A stretch of DNA of 6,214 nucleotides from Candidatus Gastranaerophilales bacterium HUM_12 (GTDB taxonomy: Bacteria > Cyanobacteriota > Vampirovibrionia > Gastranaerophilales > Gastranaerophilaceae). The stretch covers positions 1-6,214 of the forward strand of contig DABJ01000041.1 of NCBI GenBank assembly GCA_002102825.1, given 5' to 3'. Shown piece after piece: positions 6,167 to 6,214 of the stretch (the first letter of the stretch is position 1; each line of letters begins with the position of its first letter). The position numbers and the translations under genes are program-made. Under the pieces are notes generated by a model, which worked only from the letters and a program-made list of their open reading frames with translations, was not told the origin of the DNA and did no database searches.

Positions 6167-6178
6167 ACTTTTGTTTTT
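6156..6178 (+). terminator. Weak candidate terminator overlapping the thrS stop
   Basis: AAAACAAA (6156-6163) and TTTGTTTT (6170-6177) can pair as an 8-bp stem with a 6-base loop and a T-rich 3' arm. Only one pair is C-G, there is no separate T-run after the stem, and the upstream arm lies in coding sequence, so this may be chance in AT-rich DNA. No better terminator is visible before the window ends. Confidence 0.2.
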
Positions 6179-6192
6179 GAAATTAACTATTT

Positions 6193-6208
6193 GGCGGTTC
6201 GGCGGTTT
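6193..6208. repeat. Short GC-rich tandem repeat at the right edge
   Basis: GGCGGTTC is followed directly by GGCGGTTT, two 8-base units with one mismatch, in a locally GC-rich patch. It is cut close to the window end, so I cannot tell whether more units, a structural RNA or a regulatory site follows. Confidence 0.3.
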
Positions 6209-6214
6209 TCGACT

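Noticed and set aside
1..6214. tRNA, rRNA, CRISPR array, insertion sequence or phage genes
   Set aside because: No cloverleaf, repeat-spacer pattern, transposase, or terminal inverted repeats were seen, and codon and base use look even across the recognised genes.

Overview
This is an AT-rich window with five protein-coding genes and no RNA gene, insertion sequence or CRISPR array that I can see. Three things together point to a Gram-negative-type, cyanobacterium-related organism, most likely a gut or animal-associated Gastranaerophilales (Melainabacteria/Vampirovibrionia). They are a Kdo transferase (so LPS is made), a threonyl-tRNA synthetase lacking the N-terminal TGS domain as in many cyanobacteria, and a protein starting MGMSASQARFLSLTAR, an N-terminal pattern I associate with uncharacterised proteins of that group. 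The taxonomic call is inference from memory and has not been searched.

Layout. On the minus strand, reading leftwards, is waaA (Kdo transferase, 2491-1190). A 185-base gap follows, then an unknown protein gene that starts at 1004 and runs off the left edge (334 codons visible). The gap holds a palindromic/tandem motif and an 8-base direct repeat but no clear promoter or terminator. On the plus strand, folK (2561-3067) and a FAD-dependent oxidoreductase of the HI0933/BaiN-like family (3045-4214) overlap by 23 bases and look like one transcription unit. thrS (4358-6166) has its own promoter and a leader of about 100 bases that can fold.

Regulatory highlights. The 69 bases between waaA and folK carry two back-to-back sigma70-type promoters whose -35 boxes overlap. 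The folK promoter is near consensus and predicts transcription starting on the A of the ATG, so the folK mRNA should be leaderless. The waaA promoter predicts a leader of only about 3 bases if the first ATG is used. The thrS leader contains nested inverted repeats, three GAGGG copies and a hairpin whose loop includes GGT, the DNA form of a threonine tRNA anticodon (GGU). It could be an autoregulatory operator, but this is a hypothesis.

Working together. The recognised genes are housekeeping: outer-membrane lipid A decoration (WaaA), folate synthesis (FolK), a flavoenzyme of uncertain substrate, and threonine charging (ThrS). The least understood item is the left-edge protein. The most testable regulatory claims are the leaderless divergent promoter pair and the thrS leader. 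I did not find a convincing new multi-gene system here.
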